Source of the DNA: Acuticoccus sp039034015
GTDB taxonomy: Bacteria; Pseudomonadota; Alphaproteobacteria; Rhizobiales; Amorphaceae
Reading direction: 5' to 3'
DNA length: 64,000 nucleotides
Assembly (NCBI GenBank): GCA_039034015.1
Contig: JBCCBM010000004.1
Coordinates: forward strand, 184,770 to 248,769
Part shown: piece after piece, positions 42,069 to 50,265 of the stretch
How positions within the stretch are numbered: the first letter of the stretch is position 1
Layout: every line of letters begins with the position of its first letter
Notes under the pieces: model-generated
Seen by the model: only the letters and a program-made list of their open reading frames with translations
Told to the model about the DNA's origin: nothing
Database searches by the model: none
Made by a program: the position numbers and the translations under genes

Positions 42069-42710
42069 CCGCTCGCCCGCCAGCGCATCGATGAGATCCC
42101 CCCGGTCCATGGACGAGCGCCCATCAATGTCCCGCGATTTGGCCAGATCATAGAGTTCAGCCTTGGACTTTGCGGCGAGCGACCCACGGCTGCCCACCTT
42201 GCGCCCATTCTCGTCGGTGGCATCCTCAATGGCCTTCAAAAGTTCGTCCTTGCTCAGCGTTGAACGCCCCTCAATCTCAAGGTCCCGCGCGCGCTCGACG
42301 AGCATCGCCTTCGTCGGCCCGTCCTCGCGGATTTTTGCGGCCTTCTTCGCCACATCGTCCGGCTGATCGCTAAACTGCCCGTCAGCCTCTTTCTTCGCCG
42401 CGGTGGAGCGTTCGTACTCATCGTCCGTCAACAGCATGCGCACCAGCTTTGGAAGGTACCGCTCGCCCGACGCGCCGCTCTCCCGGCCCGACTTTGTGCC
42501 CCAGTCCGCCTCGGTCCATTCGTTGAGGTCGGTCTCGTCCTGCGAGGGGCCATCATCTTCATAGCCACCGCCGCGGCGCTTATAGGCCTGAACGGCAAGC
42601 TGGGCTTTGCGCGCCGACCATTGCCCCGGCTCACCGCCCTTGTCCGACGCTTTGACGTCGTCCTTGACGCGCTCCCAGAGTTTTGGATCGGTCTTTTTGG
42701 CATTGCTCAT
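42063..42710 (-). CDS. DUF5872-domain protein with Rho-N/SAP-like repeats
   Basis: A 215-residue highly charged protein. Residues 1-75 match DUF5872 (KLWERVKDDVKASDKGG, GQWSARKAQLAVQAYKRRGGGY, TEADWGTKSG). Two 40-residue C-terminal repeats, PTKAMLVERARDLEIEGRSTLSKDELLKAI and KSKAELYDLAKSRDIDGRSSMDRGDLIDAL, look like Rho N-terminal or SAP-like helices that can bind nucleic acid. A hairpin (42718-42735) covers its GAGGA ribosome-binding site. DUF5872 is also found in phages and algal viruses; function unknown. It lies next to smc in the same orientation, 60 bp upstream of nothing conserved. Confidence 0.72.
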   Translation of the reverse strand: MSNAKKTDPKLWERVKDDVKASDKGGEPGQWSARKAQLAVQAYKRRGGGYEDDGPSQDETDLNEWTEADWGTKSGRESGASGERYLPKLVRMLLTDDEYERSTAAKKEADGQFSDQPDDVAKKAAKIREDGPTKAMLVERARDLEIEGRSTLSKDELLKAIEDATDENGRKVGSRGSLAAKSKAELYDLAKSRDIDGRSSMDRGDLIDALAGERS

Positions 42711-42769
42711 GAATATTGTCCTCTTTCTCGAGGACGGGAACGCGCCATCGGCCCGCCGGGTTCAGCCCC

Positions 42770-45700
42770 TCACGCGCTTTCGCGCAACGCCTCGGCCGCC
42801 TCCAGCGACACGGAGACCAGCTGGCTGACGCCCTTTTCAACCATCGTCACCCCATAAAGCCGGTGCATGCGCGCCATGGTGATGGGGTTGTGGGTGATGA
42901 TCATGAACCGCGTTTCGGTGCGCGCCGTCATCTCGTCGAGCAGGGCGCAAAACCGCTCCACATTCGCATCGTCGAGCGGCGCATCAATCTCATCGAGCAC
43001 GCAGATGGGCGCCGGGTTGGTGAGGAAGACCGCAAAAATGAGCGCGGTTGCCGTCAACGTCTGCTCCCCGCCCGAGAGCAGCGAGAGCGACTGCGGCTTC
43101 TTGCCCGGCGGGCGGGCGATGATGTCGAGCCCCGCGTCCAATGGGTCCGCCGCCTCGGTGAGCTGGAGCGAGGCCTCCCCGCCATTAAAGAGGTGCGTGA
43201 AAAGCCGCTGAAATTCGGCATTCACCTGGTCGAACGAGGCGACGAGCTTCTGCCGTGCCTCTTTGTTGAGCGCGAAAATACCCTCCCGCAGCCGGGCGAT
43301 GGCGGCCAAAAGGTCGTCCCGCTCGGCGGCCATGGTGCCGTGGCGCTCTTCAATCTCCTGCAGCGCGCCGGCGGCCAAAAGGTTGACGCTGCCAAGCCGC
43401 TCCCGGTCCGCCTTCAGCTTCTCAAGTCGCGCCTCGGCGGCCTTGCGGTCGGGGAGGGGCGCGTCGGGGGCAAGCCCCGCAAGGCGCGCGGCCCCCTCCG
43501 GCGCGATCGACAGCGCCTCGCGAAGGTCGGCAACCGTGCTTTCCAGCGCGCGGGCGGTGGCCTCGGCCCGCTCTTCGGCGCGGGCGGCGGCCTCGCGCGC
43601 GGCGGCCAGCGCGTCGAGCGCTGAGCGTGCGGCGGTCTGCGCGGCCCGCTCCTGCGCCTCGGCAGTCTTGCGCGCATCCGCGGCCTCCCGGGCGGCAAGG
43701 CGCGCTTTTTCCAGTGCTGCCACCAGGCGCCGGCGCTCCACCGCCGTTTCGCTGGGGGCGGCCGAAAGCGCGTCGTGCGCCGCGCGGGCGTCTTGAAGCC
43801 GCGTTGCAATGTCAGCGCGGTGGGCGCCGCTTTCCTCCACGCGGGTGCGCCAATCGCGCCGCTCGGCGTTGATCCGGTCGAGCCGCTTCATGCGGCCAAG
43901 CGTTGCCCGGCGCTCGGCCTCCATGGCGTTGCCGGCGGTGGCGGCGGCCTCCCGCGCCTCCTGCGCCCGGCGCTGGGCGGTGTCCCGCGCGGCCCGCTCC
44001 TCGGCCCCATCGGCGGGCAAGACGGCCGCCGCAACCTCCGCGGCCGCGGCCGCCGATTGCTCTTTGGCGGCGGCAAGTTCTGCGGCAAGGCGCATCTCAT
44101 TGGCGTTGGCGCTCTGCGCGGCCGCGTCCGCCTTTTGCAGCGCGCGCCGGGCCTCGCTCGCCGCATTGCGCGCCCCACCCGCGGCCCGTCGCGCGTCCCG
44201 CTCGGCCGCAAGTGCCACGTTCAGCGCCTCGCTCGCCGCGCTCGCTTCCGCCTTGGCCGCATCCCGTGCGGGGCAAAGGGCGGCAAGCTCGGCCTCCAGC
44301 GCGCCCAGCCGGTTTTTCTGCGCCAACCGCTCGGCCGCAGCGCTCGGGGCGCCGGCGGCCCGGCAATACCCGTCCCACCGCCACAGCGCGCCCTCGCGGG
44401 TCACCAACGTTTCCCCCGGGGAGAGCGCCTCTTGCCCCCCGGCATCATCCACAACAAACACGTGGGAGAGCGCGCGCTCCAGCGCCGGCGGCGCGTCCAC
44501 ATGGTCAACCAGCGCCGTGCCCTTTGCCGGGGCGGGTCGTGCGCCCGGCGGCAGCGCGGTCCAGCGGATGGGCGCATCGTCCCGCACAGGGGCGCTCAGC
44601 CCATCGCCGAGCGCAACGGCGAATGCGACCTCGTAGCCGGGCGCGACCACGCAATCTTCCACCACCGCATCGTCGGCCTTGGTGGTGGCGGTGAGGCGGC
44701 GGAGCGCCCCGGCCTCCGCCTCACGGCTCGCGACATCGGCCGCCAGCGCCTCCACCGCCTGGCGGGCCTCTGCGGCAAGGGTTTTGAGGGGCGGGAGCGC
44801 GGCTTCGGCGGCCACCAGCGCCTCATCGGCCGCCACTTCCGCGGCCGCCGCCTCTCGGCTGCGGGCAGCGGCGGCGTCTGCGGCGCGTTGTGTGTCGCTG
44901 CCGGTCGCCGCCGCGTGGGCCTTGGTGAGCCGCGCAACGGCTGCGTCCGCGTTTCCCTTGCGGGCGGTCAGCGTCTTGCGGTGCGCCTCGGCGGCGGATC
45001 GGGCGGCCAGCACTTCCGCCGCCTTCGCAATGGCCGCATCTGCCGCGCTGCGTGCCATCTCCGCCTCGCCCGCCAGCGCGCTCGCCCGGGCCTCCAGCGC
45101 CAGGATGCGATCGTCCGCGCCCTCGTTCGCGGCCTCCAGGGAGGACGCCTCCCGCTCCAGCGCCTCCAGGGCGCGGGTGGCGTCGGCGCGGGTGTTGTCG
45201 TGGCGTGTCAGATCTTTGGCGAGGGCCTCGCAGTCGGCCTTCAGCGCCTTCAGCCGTGCGCTCACCTGGCGGTCGGCCTCGTCGAGCCGCGCAAGGTCTG
45301 CCTTGAGCGCTGCCTCAGCGCTGGTCGCTTGCGCCTCCGCCTCGCGAAGGGCGGGCAGCGCGTGGCTTGCCGCCGCCTCCGCCGTTGCGGTGCGCGTTCG
45401 GGCGCTGGCGGCCTCCGTCATCGCGTCGCGGGACGCGCCCTCGGCGGCGGCCGCATCCCGCGCTGCGGCCCGCGCAAAAGTCCAGCGGACGTGGTGGACG
45501 GTCGCCTCCTGGGCGCGGATTTCAGCGCCGAGTTTGGCATAACGCTCCGCCTGCCGGGCCTGGCGGCGCAGCGTCTCCATCTGCTTGGTGACTTCATCGG
45601 CCACCGTATCGAGGCGCGAGAGGTTCATTTCCGATGCGTTGAGTTTGAGCGTTGCCTCATGCTTTCGCGCCCGAAGGCCCGAAATGCCGGCCGCCTCCTC

Positions 45701-46192
45701 CAGCACATTGCGCCGGTCGGTGGGTTTTGCGGCAATGAGCTCCGCCACCTGCCCCTGCCGCACCATGGAGGGCGAGCGCGAACCCGTCGCAGCATCGGCA
45801 AACAAAAGCTGCACATCCCGCGCGCGAAAATTCTTGCCGTTGACGCGATAGTCGGAGCCGATGCCGCGGGTGATTTGCCGCGTCACCTCCAGCGCATCGT
45901 CGTTGTTCATGTCGGCCGGGGCGGTGCGGCCGGAATTGTCCAGAAAGAGCGTGACTTCCGCCGTGTCCCGCGCGGCCCGGCGACCGGAGCCGGCAAAGAT
46001 CACATCGTCCATGGCCGTGCCGCGCACAGCCTTATAGGACGCCTCGCCCATCACCCAGCGCAGCGCCTCCACAAGGTTGGACTTGCCGCAGCCGTTGGGG
46101 CCGACGACACCCGTCAGCCCCTTTTGGATGATGACGTCCGACGGCTCCACAAAGGATTTGAAGCCAATGAGGCGGAGCCGGTCGAACTGCAT
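42770..46192 (-). CDS. smc: chromosome segregation protein SMC
   Basis: A 1140-residue SMC ATPase. The N-terminal head has GFKSFVEPSD and Walker A GPNGCGKSNLVEAL; the hinge lies near the middle (VAPGYEVAFAVALGDGLSAPV); the C-terminal head has the signature LSLLSGGEQTLTA and Walker B ICVLDEIDAPLDDANV. Two long coiled coils, unusually rich in alanine (runs such as AAAAAEVAAAV), join head and hinge. It forms the SMC-Scp complex that organises the chromosome. The start at MQFDRLRL matches the family; a GTG-like start eight codons upstream would also be open and includes a hairpin. Typical alphaproteobacterial order with DsbA-like, DUF721 and mutY. Confidence 0.95.
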   Translation of the reverse strand: MQFDRLRLIGFKSFVEPSDVIIQKGLTGVVGPNGCGKSNLVEALRWVMGEASYKAVRGTAMDDVIFAGSGRRAARDTAEVTLFLDNSGRTAPADMNNDDALEVTRQITRGIGSDYRVNGKNFRARDVQLLFADAATGSRSPSMVRQGQVAELIAAKPTDRRNVLEEAAGISGLRARKHEATLKLNASEMNLSRLDTVADEVTKQMETLRRQARQAERYAKLGAEIRAQEATVHHVRWTFARAAARDAAAAEGASRDAMTEAASARTRTATAEAAASHALPALREAEAQATSAEAALKADLARLDEADRQVSARLKALKADCEALAKDLTRHDNTRADATRALEALEREASSLEAANEGADDRILALEARASALAGEAEMARSAADAAIAKAAEVLAARSAAEAHRKTLTARKGNADAAVARLTKAHAAATGSDTQRAADAAAARSREAAAAEVAADEALVAAEAALPPLKTLAAEARQAVEALAADVASREAEAGALRRLTATTKADDAVVEDCVVAPGYEVAFAVALGDGLSAPVRDDAPIRWTALPPGARPAPAKGTALVDHVDAPPALERALSHVFVVDDAGGQEALSPGETLVTREGALWRWDGYCRAAGAPSAAAERLAQKNRLGALEAELAALCPARDAAKAEASAASEALNVALAAERDARRAAGGARNAASEARRALQKADAAAQSANANEMRLAAELAAAKEQSAAAAAEVAAAVLPADGAEERAARDTAQRRAQEAREAAATAGNAMEAERRATLGRMKRLDRINAERRDWRTRVEESGAHRADIATRLQDARAAHDALSAAPSETAVERRRLVAALEKARLAAREAADARKTAEAQERAAQTAARSALDALAAAREAAARAEERAEATARALESTVADLREALSIAPEGAARLAGLAPDAPLPDRKAAEARLEKLKADRERLGSVNLLAAGALQEIEERHGTMAAERDDLLAAIARLREGIFALNKEARQKLVASFDQVNAEFQRLFTHLFNGGEASLQLTEAADPLDAGLDIIARPPGKKPQSLSLLSGGEQTLTATALIFAVFLTNPAPICVLDEIDAPLDDANVERFCALLDEMTARTETRFMIITHNPITMARMHRLYGVTMVEKGVSQLVSVSLEAAEALRESA

Positions 46193-46194
46193 TA

Positions 46195-46212
46195 CCGGAG
46201 CCGACGCTCCGG
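46195..46212. promoter_or_regulatory. hairpin immediately upstream of the smc start
   Basis: CCGGAGC (46195-46201) and GCTCCGG (46206-46212) pair around CGAC, two bases before the smc ATG. In the mRNA the stem would hide the GGAG-like sequence that could serve as ribosome-binding site. If real, it would limit smc translation. Confidence 0.45.
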
Positions 46213-46248
46213 ACACCGCGCCTTCGCGGTCGAGGTTAAGCGTTCGTC

Positions 46249-46289
46249 AGCTGTCGAGCTTGGGCACTCTTTAGCTGTCGAGCTTGGGC
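46249..46289. repeat. 17-bp direct repeat duplicating the 3' end of the DsbA-like gene
   Basis: AGCTGTCGAGCTTGGGC occurs at 46249-46265 and again at 46273-46289. The second copy is the last codons of the DsbA-like gene; the first lies after its stop and reads as the same tail (Pro-Lys-Leu-Asp-Ser) ending in TGA. It looks like a small tandem duplication. Confidence 0.75.
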
Positions 46290-46909
46290 TCGATTGCGTC
46301 GCGGAAGGAGCGCATGTTGCGAGGACCTTCAAGCTTCTCACCGTCGATGAAGATCGTGGGCGTGGCGCGCACCCCCAGCGATTGGTAACCATGATCTTTC
46401 ACGGCATTGATCCCATCGAGCAGTTGCTGGTTGGTTAAGCAGGCCTCAAAGCTCTCATCCGTAAAGCCGGTTTGCCGGGCAATTTTGCGGATTTCGGTGA
46501 GCGCGCCCTGGCGGATCGCCCATTGGCGCTGGGTCTGGAAGAAGACTTCCACAACGTCATAATATTTCTCGCCCGAGCAGCGCGCGAGCATGAAGACGCC
46601 CGCCGCCAGCGGATCGAACGGGAATTCGCGGGTGACGAAATTCACTTTGCCGGTGTCGATGTATTCTGACTTCAGCTCCTTGAAGCTGCCGGCGTGGAAG
46701 CCTGCGCAGTGGGGGCAGGTCATCGATTCGTACGCGACGACCGTGACCGGCGCGTCGGGGTTGCCGAGCACCATGTCGGGCAGCCGATTGCCCTCCGCAG
46801 TGCCTTCGGTGACCGTCGCGCCCCAGTTTTGCTGCGCAAGGGCAGCGGGGGCAAGGGCGAGCGCGGTGGCGCCCACGGTGAGTGCGCTGAAGGCGCGGCG
46901 TGTGATCAT
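46271..46909 (-). CDS. DsbA-family thiol-disulfide oxidoreductase (periplasmic)
   Basis: A 212-residue exported thioredoxin-fold protein. A twin-arginine-like leader (ITRRAFSALTVGATALALAPAALAQ) ends near residue 26; the active site is Cys65-Pro-His-Cys68, and the cis-proline loop is GVRATPTIFIDG. It oxidises or isomerises disulfides in secreted proteins. GAGGA lies six bases before the chosen ATG; a TTG four codons earlier is weaker. It stands in the conserved mutY-DUF721-dsbA-smc order. The last codons are duplicated beyond the stop. Confidence 0.9.
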   Translation of the reverse strand: MITRRAFSALTVGATALALAPAALAQQNWGATVTEGTAEGNRLPDMVLGNPDAPVTVVAYESMTCPHCAGFHAGSFKELKSEYIDTGKVNFVTREFPFDPLAAGVFMLARCSGEKYYDVVEVFFQTQRQWAIRQGALTEIRKIARQTGFTDESFEACLTNQQLLDGINAVKDHGYQSLGVRATPTIFIDGEKLEGPRNMRSFRDAIEPKLDS

Positions 46910-46936
46910 GTCGGTCCTCAACTCTTTGTGAGAAAA

Positions 46937-47431
46937 CTATGGGGGCGTCTGCCCCTCCGTTAAAGCGCGCCGACGGATCCTGGAATGAAGGCGGGCGAAG
47001 GAGGCCTTCAACTTCTCGTCAGAAATTGTGACGAGGGCGGCCTCGTCCGCCGGCGGATCGGGCAACGGCTCGGGCGCCTTGGGGGGCGGTGAGGGGTGCC
47101 GCCCGGTCTGCACGATGCGCACCTTTTGGATCGCGCCGGGGCCGAGCATGAGGTTCGCCCGCTCCACAATTTGCCCCGTCACGTGCTGCAATGTGAGGGC
47201 CGCGGCTGGGTGCGCGCGCACCACAAGCGTGCCGCCCTGGCCCCGCTCGCCCCGCGGCCAGACAATGCGCTCCACCGCGGCCAGCTGGGCAAAGCGGGCG
47301 CCAAAAAGGTCGGCCGGATCGAGGAGCAGCGGCGCGTGGGCAACGCCGCGGCGTTTGAACGCAGGGCCCACAAGCCCGGGCACAAGGTCGGCAAGGGGGG
47401 TGGTGCGGCGCCGCTTCATGGGTGCGACCAT
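46937..47431 (-). CDS. DUF721 (DciA-like) protein
   Basis: A 164-residue DUF721 protein. The core ADLVPGLVGPAFKRRG, the FAQLAAVERIVWP helix and GGTLVVRAHPAAALTLQHVTGQIVERANLMLG match the KH-like DciA domain; the basic tail SRIRRRALTEGQTPP may touch DNA. DciA helps load the replicative helicase in bacteria lacking DnaC; the role of the alphaproteobacterial form is inferred from the family. Two ATG codons four residues apart are possible starts; the upstream one is given. It diverges from mutY across 99 bp. Confidence 0.8.
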   Translation of the reverse strand: MVAPMKRRRTTPLADLVPGLVGPAFKRRGVAHAPLLLDPADLFGARFAQLAAVERIVWPRGERGQGGTLVVRAHPAAALTLQHVTGQIVERANLMLGPGAIQKVRIVQTGRHPSPPPKAPEPLPDPPADEAALVTISDEKLKASFARLHSRIRRRALTEGQTPP

Positions 47432-47530
47432 GGCCCGCCGCGCCGCGCCCCACAAGCCGCGCGATGCGGGGATTGTGGGGGTTTTGCGCCCCGCCCTTGC
47501 CGCCAGCCTCCCCATGGCGCACGCGGGGGC

Positions 47531-48568
47531 ATGACGCCGCTCTCCGACCCCGCCGCTGCCCGCGACGCGCTCCTCGCCTGGTATGACCGCCACGGGCGAA
47601 GGCTCCCCTGGCGCGGCCCTGAGGGCACCGCCGACCCCTACCACGTGTGGCTCTCGGAGGTGATGCTCCAACAGACCACGGTCGCGGCCGTCAAACCCTA
47701 TTTCGCCCGCTTTCTCGCCCGTTGGCCGACCGTCGACGCCCTCGCGGCAGCCGATGATGCCGACCTCATGGCCGCCTGGGCAGGCCTTGGCTATTACGCC
47801 AGAGCCCGCAACCTCTTGGCCTGTGCCCGCGCGGTCTCGGCCGCCGGCGCCTTCCCGACCACCGAGGCGGGCCTTCGCGCGCTCCCGGGCGTTGGCGCCT
47901 ACACAGCCGCGGCGGTGGCGGCGATTGCGTTTGGCGAACCCGTCCCCGTGGTGGACGGCAATGTGGAGCGGGTGATTGCCCGGCTCACCGCGCTCACAAC
48001 CCCGCCCAAAAAGGCCGTCGCCCCGGTGCGCGAGGCGGTGGCCGCGATGGTGCCGCCCGATCGCCCCGGCGACTTTGCGCAAGCAATGATGGACCTTGGC
48101 GCCACGATCTGCACGCCAAAGCGCCCCGCCTGCGCCCTTTGCCCTGTCCGCCCCCATTGCGCAGGCGTCGGCGCTGCCGAGCGTTTTCCCGTCAAATCCC
48201 CCAAAAAGCCCCGCGCGACCTGGTTCGGCGTCGTGTTCGTCCCCATCCGCCCCGACGGCACGGTGCTGCTGCGCCGCCGCCCGCCAAAGGGCCTTTTGGG
48301 CGCAATGCCAGAATTTTTCGGCTCCCCCTGGGGCGACCCTCCCGAAAACCCGCCGGCGTTCGCCCCGTTCAAAGCCGCATGGATCGACCAAGGCGAGATC
48401 CGCCACGGCTTTACCCATGCCGAGCTCACACTGTCGGTGTTTGCGGCCAAGGTCGGCGCAACATCGCCGACGCCTGAGGGCGGGCATTGGTCAAGCGCCG
48501 CCGAGGCCGGGTTGCCAACCTTGATGGCAAAAGCCGCGAAACGGGCTGGCCTTTTGCCGACCACATGA
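47531..48568 (+). CDS. mutY: A/G-specific adenine glycosylase MutY
   Basis: A 345-residue base-excision enzyme that removes adenine opposite 8-oxoguanine. Catalytic Glu43 (SEVMLQQT), helix-hairpin-helix LPGVGAYTA at 118-126, catalytic Asp142 (VDGNVERV) and the [4Fe-4S] ligands Cys194, Cys201, Cys204 and Cys210 are all present. A NUDIX-like C-terminal domain (about 225-345) reads 8-oxoG. ATG start follows a weak ribosome-binding site. Its transcript should end at the intrinsic terminator at 48625-48658. Confidence 0.95.
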   Translation: MTPLSDPAAARDALLAWYDRHGRRLPWRGPEGTADPYHVWLSEVMLQQTTVAAVKPYFARFLARWPTVDALAAADDADLMAAWAGLGYYARARNLLACARAVSAAGAFPTTEAGLRALPGVGAYTAAAVAAIAFGEPVPVVDGNVERVIARLTALTTPPKKAVAPVREAVAAMVPPDRPGDFAQAMMDLGATICTPKRPACALCPVRPHCAGVGAAERFPVKSPKKPRATWFGVVFVPIRPDGTVLLRRRPPKGLLGAMPEFFGSPWGDPPENPPAFAPFKAAWIDQGEIRHGFTHAELTLSVFAAKVGATSPTPEGGHWSSAAEAGLPTLMAKAAKRAGLLPTT

Positions 48569-48624
48569 GGTGGCGCAACACCCACCCCCACACTTCCTTT
48601 GGTGAGACGAAAGCCCGACCTTCC

Positions 48625-48658
48625 ACCCAAACCCGCTTCGCGGGTTAGGGTATTTTTT
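48625..48658 (+). terminator. intrinsic terminator after mutY
   Basis: ACCC-A-AACCCGC pairs with GCGGGTT-A-GGGT around a TTC loop, one A-A mismatch, followed by A and six Ts (48653-48658). It lies 57 bp beyond the mutY stop. Confidence 0.85.
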
Positions 48659-48662
48659 GATG

Positions 48663-48832
48663 CGGAACTGGCCAACAGGCCAGTTCCGTGGAGCCGACAC
48701 CCTCAGAAGCTCGTGGAGACGAATGAGGGTCAACGCCACCAAAGTCGGCTGTTGCCGACTTTGGCATCAAAGAACGCCGGCAATTATGCCGGCGGAGCGA
48801 AGCGTGGGTTGAGGCTCATTCATCTCCACGAG
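48663..48832. repeat. nested hairpin element in the mutY-UPF0173 gap
   Basis: The gap from 48569 to 48888 has no gene. After the terminator it holds: an 11-bp perfect stem (48663-48673 with 48678-48688, loop AACA); an 18-base arm at 48710-48727 matching in reverse complement 48815-48832 with one mismatch; and, inside that outer pair, an 11-bp perfect stem (48739-48749 with 48754-48764, loop TGTT) and an 8-bp stem (48775-48782 with 48787-48794, loop ATTA). A competing stem ACCCTC/GAGGGT (48699-48704, 48725-48730) excludes the outer pair. It could be a mobile palindromic element or a structured RNA. Confidence 0.75.
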
Positions 48833-48888
48833 AGAATGGAACGAAGGCGGGAGAGGCTTGGCACCCTGCCGCACCCAAGGAGCCGAAC

Positions 48889-49590
48889 ATGATCTTCACC
48901 TGGTATGGCCATGCCGCTTTCCGCCTCGAGTTTGACGGTGCGACGCTGTTGTTCGACCCCTTCTTGAGCGGCAACCCCACCTGGGATGGCGGTTGGGAGG
49001 CCCCCGCAGAGGGCGTGTCGCACATCCTCTTGACGCACGGCCACGATGACCATCTTGGCGACACCCTTGAGATCGCCAAAACGAGCGGCGCCACGGTGGT
49101 CGGATCATTTGAAGTGTGCCAGTGGGCCGCCCGCAACGGGATCGCGAAGATTGAGCCCGGAAACCACGGAGGCACGATCGATTGCGGCGCCTTCACCGTG
49201 ACATTTGTGAATGCCCTGCATTCGAGCGCCCGCATGACCGACCACGGCGCGGAGTACCTCGGCAACCCGCTCGGCCTCATCGTGACGCCAAAATCGGGCG
49301 AACCCAGCGTCTACCACATGGGCGACACCGGCATTTTCGGCGACATGGCGCTCATCAACACGCTTTATGCGCCAAAGGTGGGTCTCGTCCCGGTGGGAGA
49401 TCGCTTCACCATGGGCGCGCGGGAGGCGTCCTACGCCTGCCGCCACTTCTTCGACTTTTCCACCATTGTGCCCTGCCATTACGGCACGTTTCCGCCGCTT
49501 GACCAAACGCCCGACGCGTTCCTCGCGGCCATGGAGGAGGACGCCGATAAGGTGACGGTGGCCGAGCGGGGTGTGCCGTTTGCCGTCTGA
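48889..49590 (+). CDS. UPF0173-type metallo-beta-lactamase-fold hydrolase
   Basis: A 233-residue metal-dependent hydrolase. The metallo-beta-lactamase motif THGHDDHLGD puts metal ligands at His50, His52, Asp54 and His55; further ligands are in NALHSSAR and HMGDTGIFGDM, and CHYGTFP closes the site. AAGGAG lies seven bases before the ATG. The family is widespread and its physiological substrate unknown. It stands alone between the hairpin element and a YceI gene. Confidence 0.88.
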   Translation: MIFTWYGHAAFRLEFDGATLLFDPFLSGNPTWDGGWEAPAEGVSHILLTHGHDDHLGDTLEIAKTSGATVVGSFEVCQWAARNGIAKIEPGNHGGTIDCGAFTVTFVNALHSSARMTDHGAEYLGNPLGLIVTPKSGEPSVYHMGDTGIFGDMALINTLYAPKVGLVPVGDRFTMGAREASYACRHFFDFSTIVPCHYGTFPPLDQTPDAFLAAMEEDADKVTVAERGVPFAV

Positions 49591-49674
49591 CAATTCGTTC
49601 ATCCGCCGCGCCGTCCATGGACGCGGGCGCCGCGGGGGCCATTTTTGCGCACAACAGTCACACGGAGAGACGCG

Positions 49675-50265
49675 ATGAAAGCGCATCTTTTGGCCGCGAC
49701 GCTCGCCGCCAGCCTTCCCCTCGCCGCACAGGCCGACGAGGTGCGGTACGAGCTTGACCCCTCCCACATGAGCATCGTCTTCAACGCCGACCACATCGGC
49801 TATGGCAACACCTGGGGCATGTTCCTCAAGGCGTCCGGCAGCTTCATGTTCGACGAAGAGGCGCTCACCGTCTCCGATCTCAAGGTTGAGGTCGACACCG
49901 ACAGCGTGTTCTCCAACCACGATCGGCGCGATGGTCACCTGCGCAACGCCGACTTTTTGGACACCGGCAATTTTCCGGTCGCCACCTTCGTGATGACCGA
50001 CAACGAAAAGCTGTCCGACACCACGGGCACCATCACCGGCGACTTGACGCTGATTGGCGAAACGCGGCCCGTCACGCTGGACGTGACGCTCAACAAGATC
50101 GGCCCGTACCCCTTCGGCAACAACTACGTTGTGGGTGTGACGGCCTCCACCACCATCAAACGCTCCGAGTGGGGCATGAGCTACGCGGTCGACAACGGGC
50201 TGGTGGGCGATGAGGTGCCGCTCATCATCGAGGTGGAGGCAATCCGCCAAGAGGGCGCGAGCTAA
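49675..50265 (+). CDS. YceI-family periplasmic protein
   Basis: A 196-residue exported lipocalin-like protein. The leader KAHLLAATLAASLPLAAQA is cut near residue 21; YELDPSHMSIVFNADHIGYGNTWGMF, TDSVFSNHDRRDGHLRNADFLD and TGDLTLIGETRPVTLDVTLNK are the YceI-family blocks. Members bind isoprenoid-like molecules or amides in the periplasm. GGAGAG lies six bases before the ATG. The stop overlaps the convergent MMPL gene in CTAA. Lipid ligand is inferred from the family. Confidence 0.9.
   Translation: MKAHLLAATLAASLPLAAQADEVRYELDPSHMSIVFNADHIGYGNTWGMFLKASGSFMFDEEALTVSDLKVEVDTDSVFSNHDRRDGHLRNADFLDTGNFPVATFVMTDNEKLSDTTGTITGDLTLIGETRPVTLDVTLNKIGPYPFGNNYVVGVTASTTIKRSEWGMSYAVDNGLVGDEVPLIIEVEAIRQEGAS

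Noticed and set aside
43775..46438. An 887-codon open frame on the plus strand opposite smc
   Set aside because: Arg/Gly-rich translation without any family motif; it is the GC-rich antisense of the smc coiled coil.
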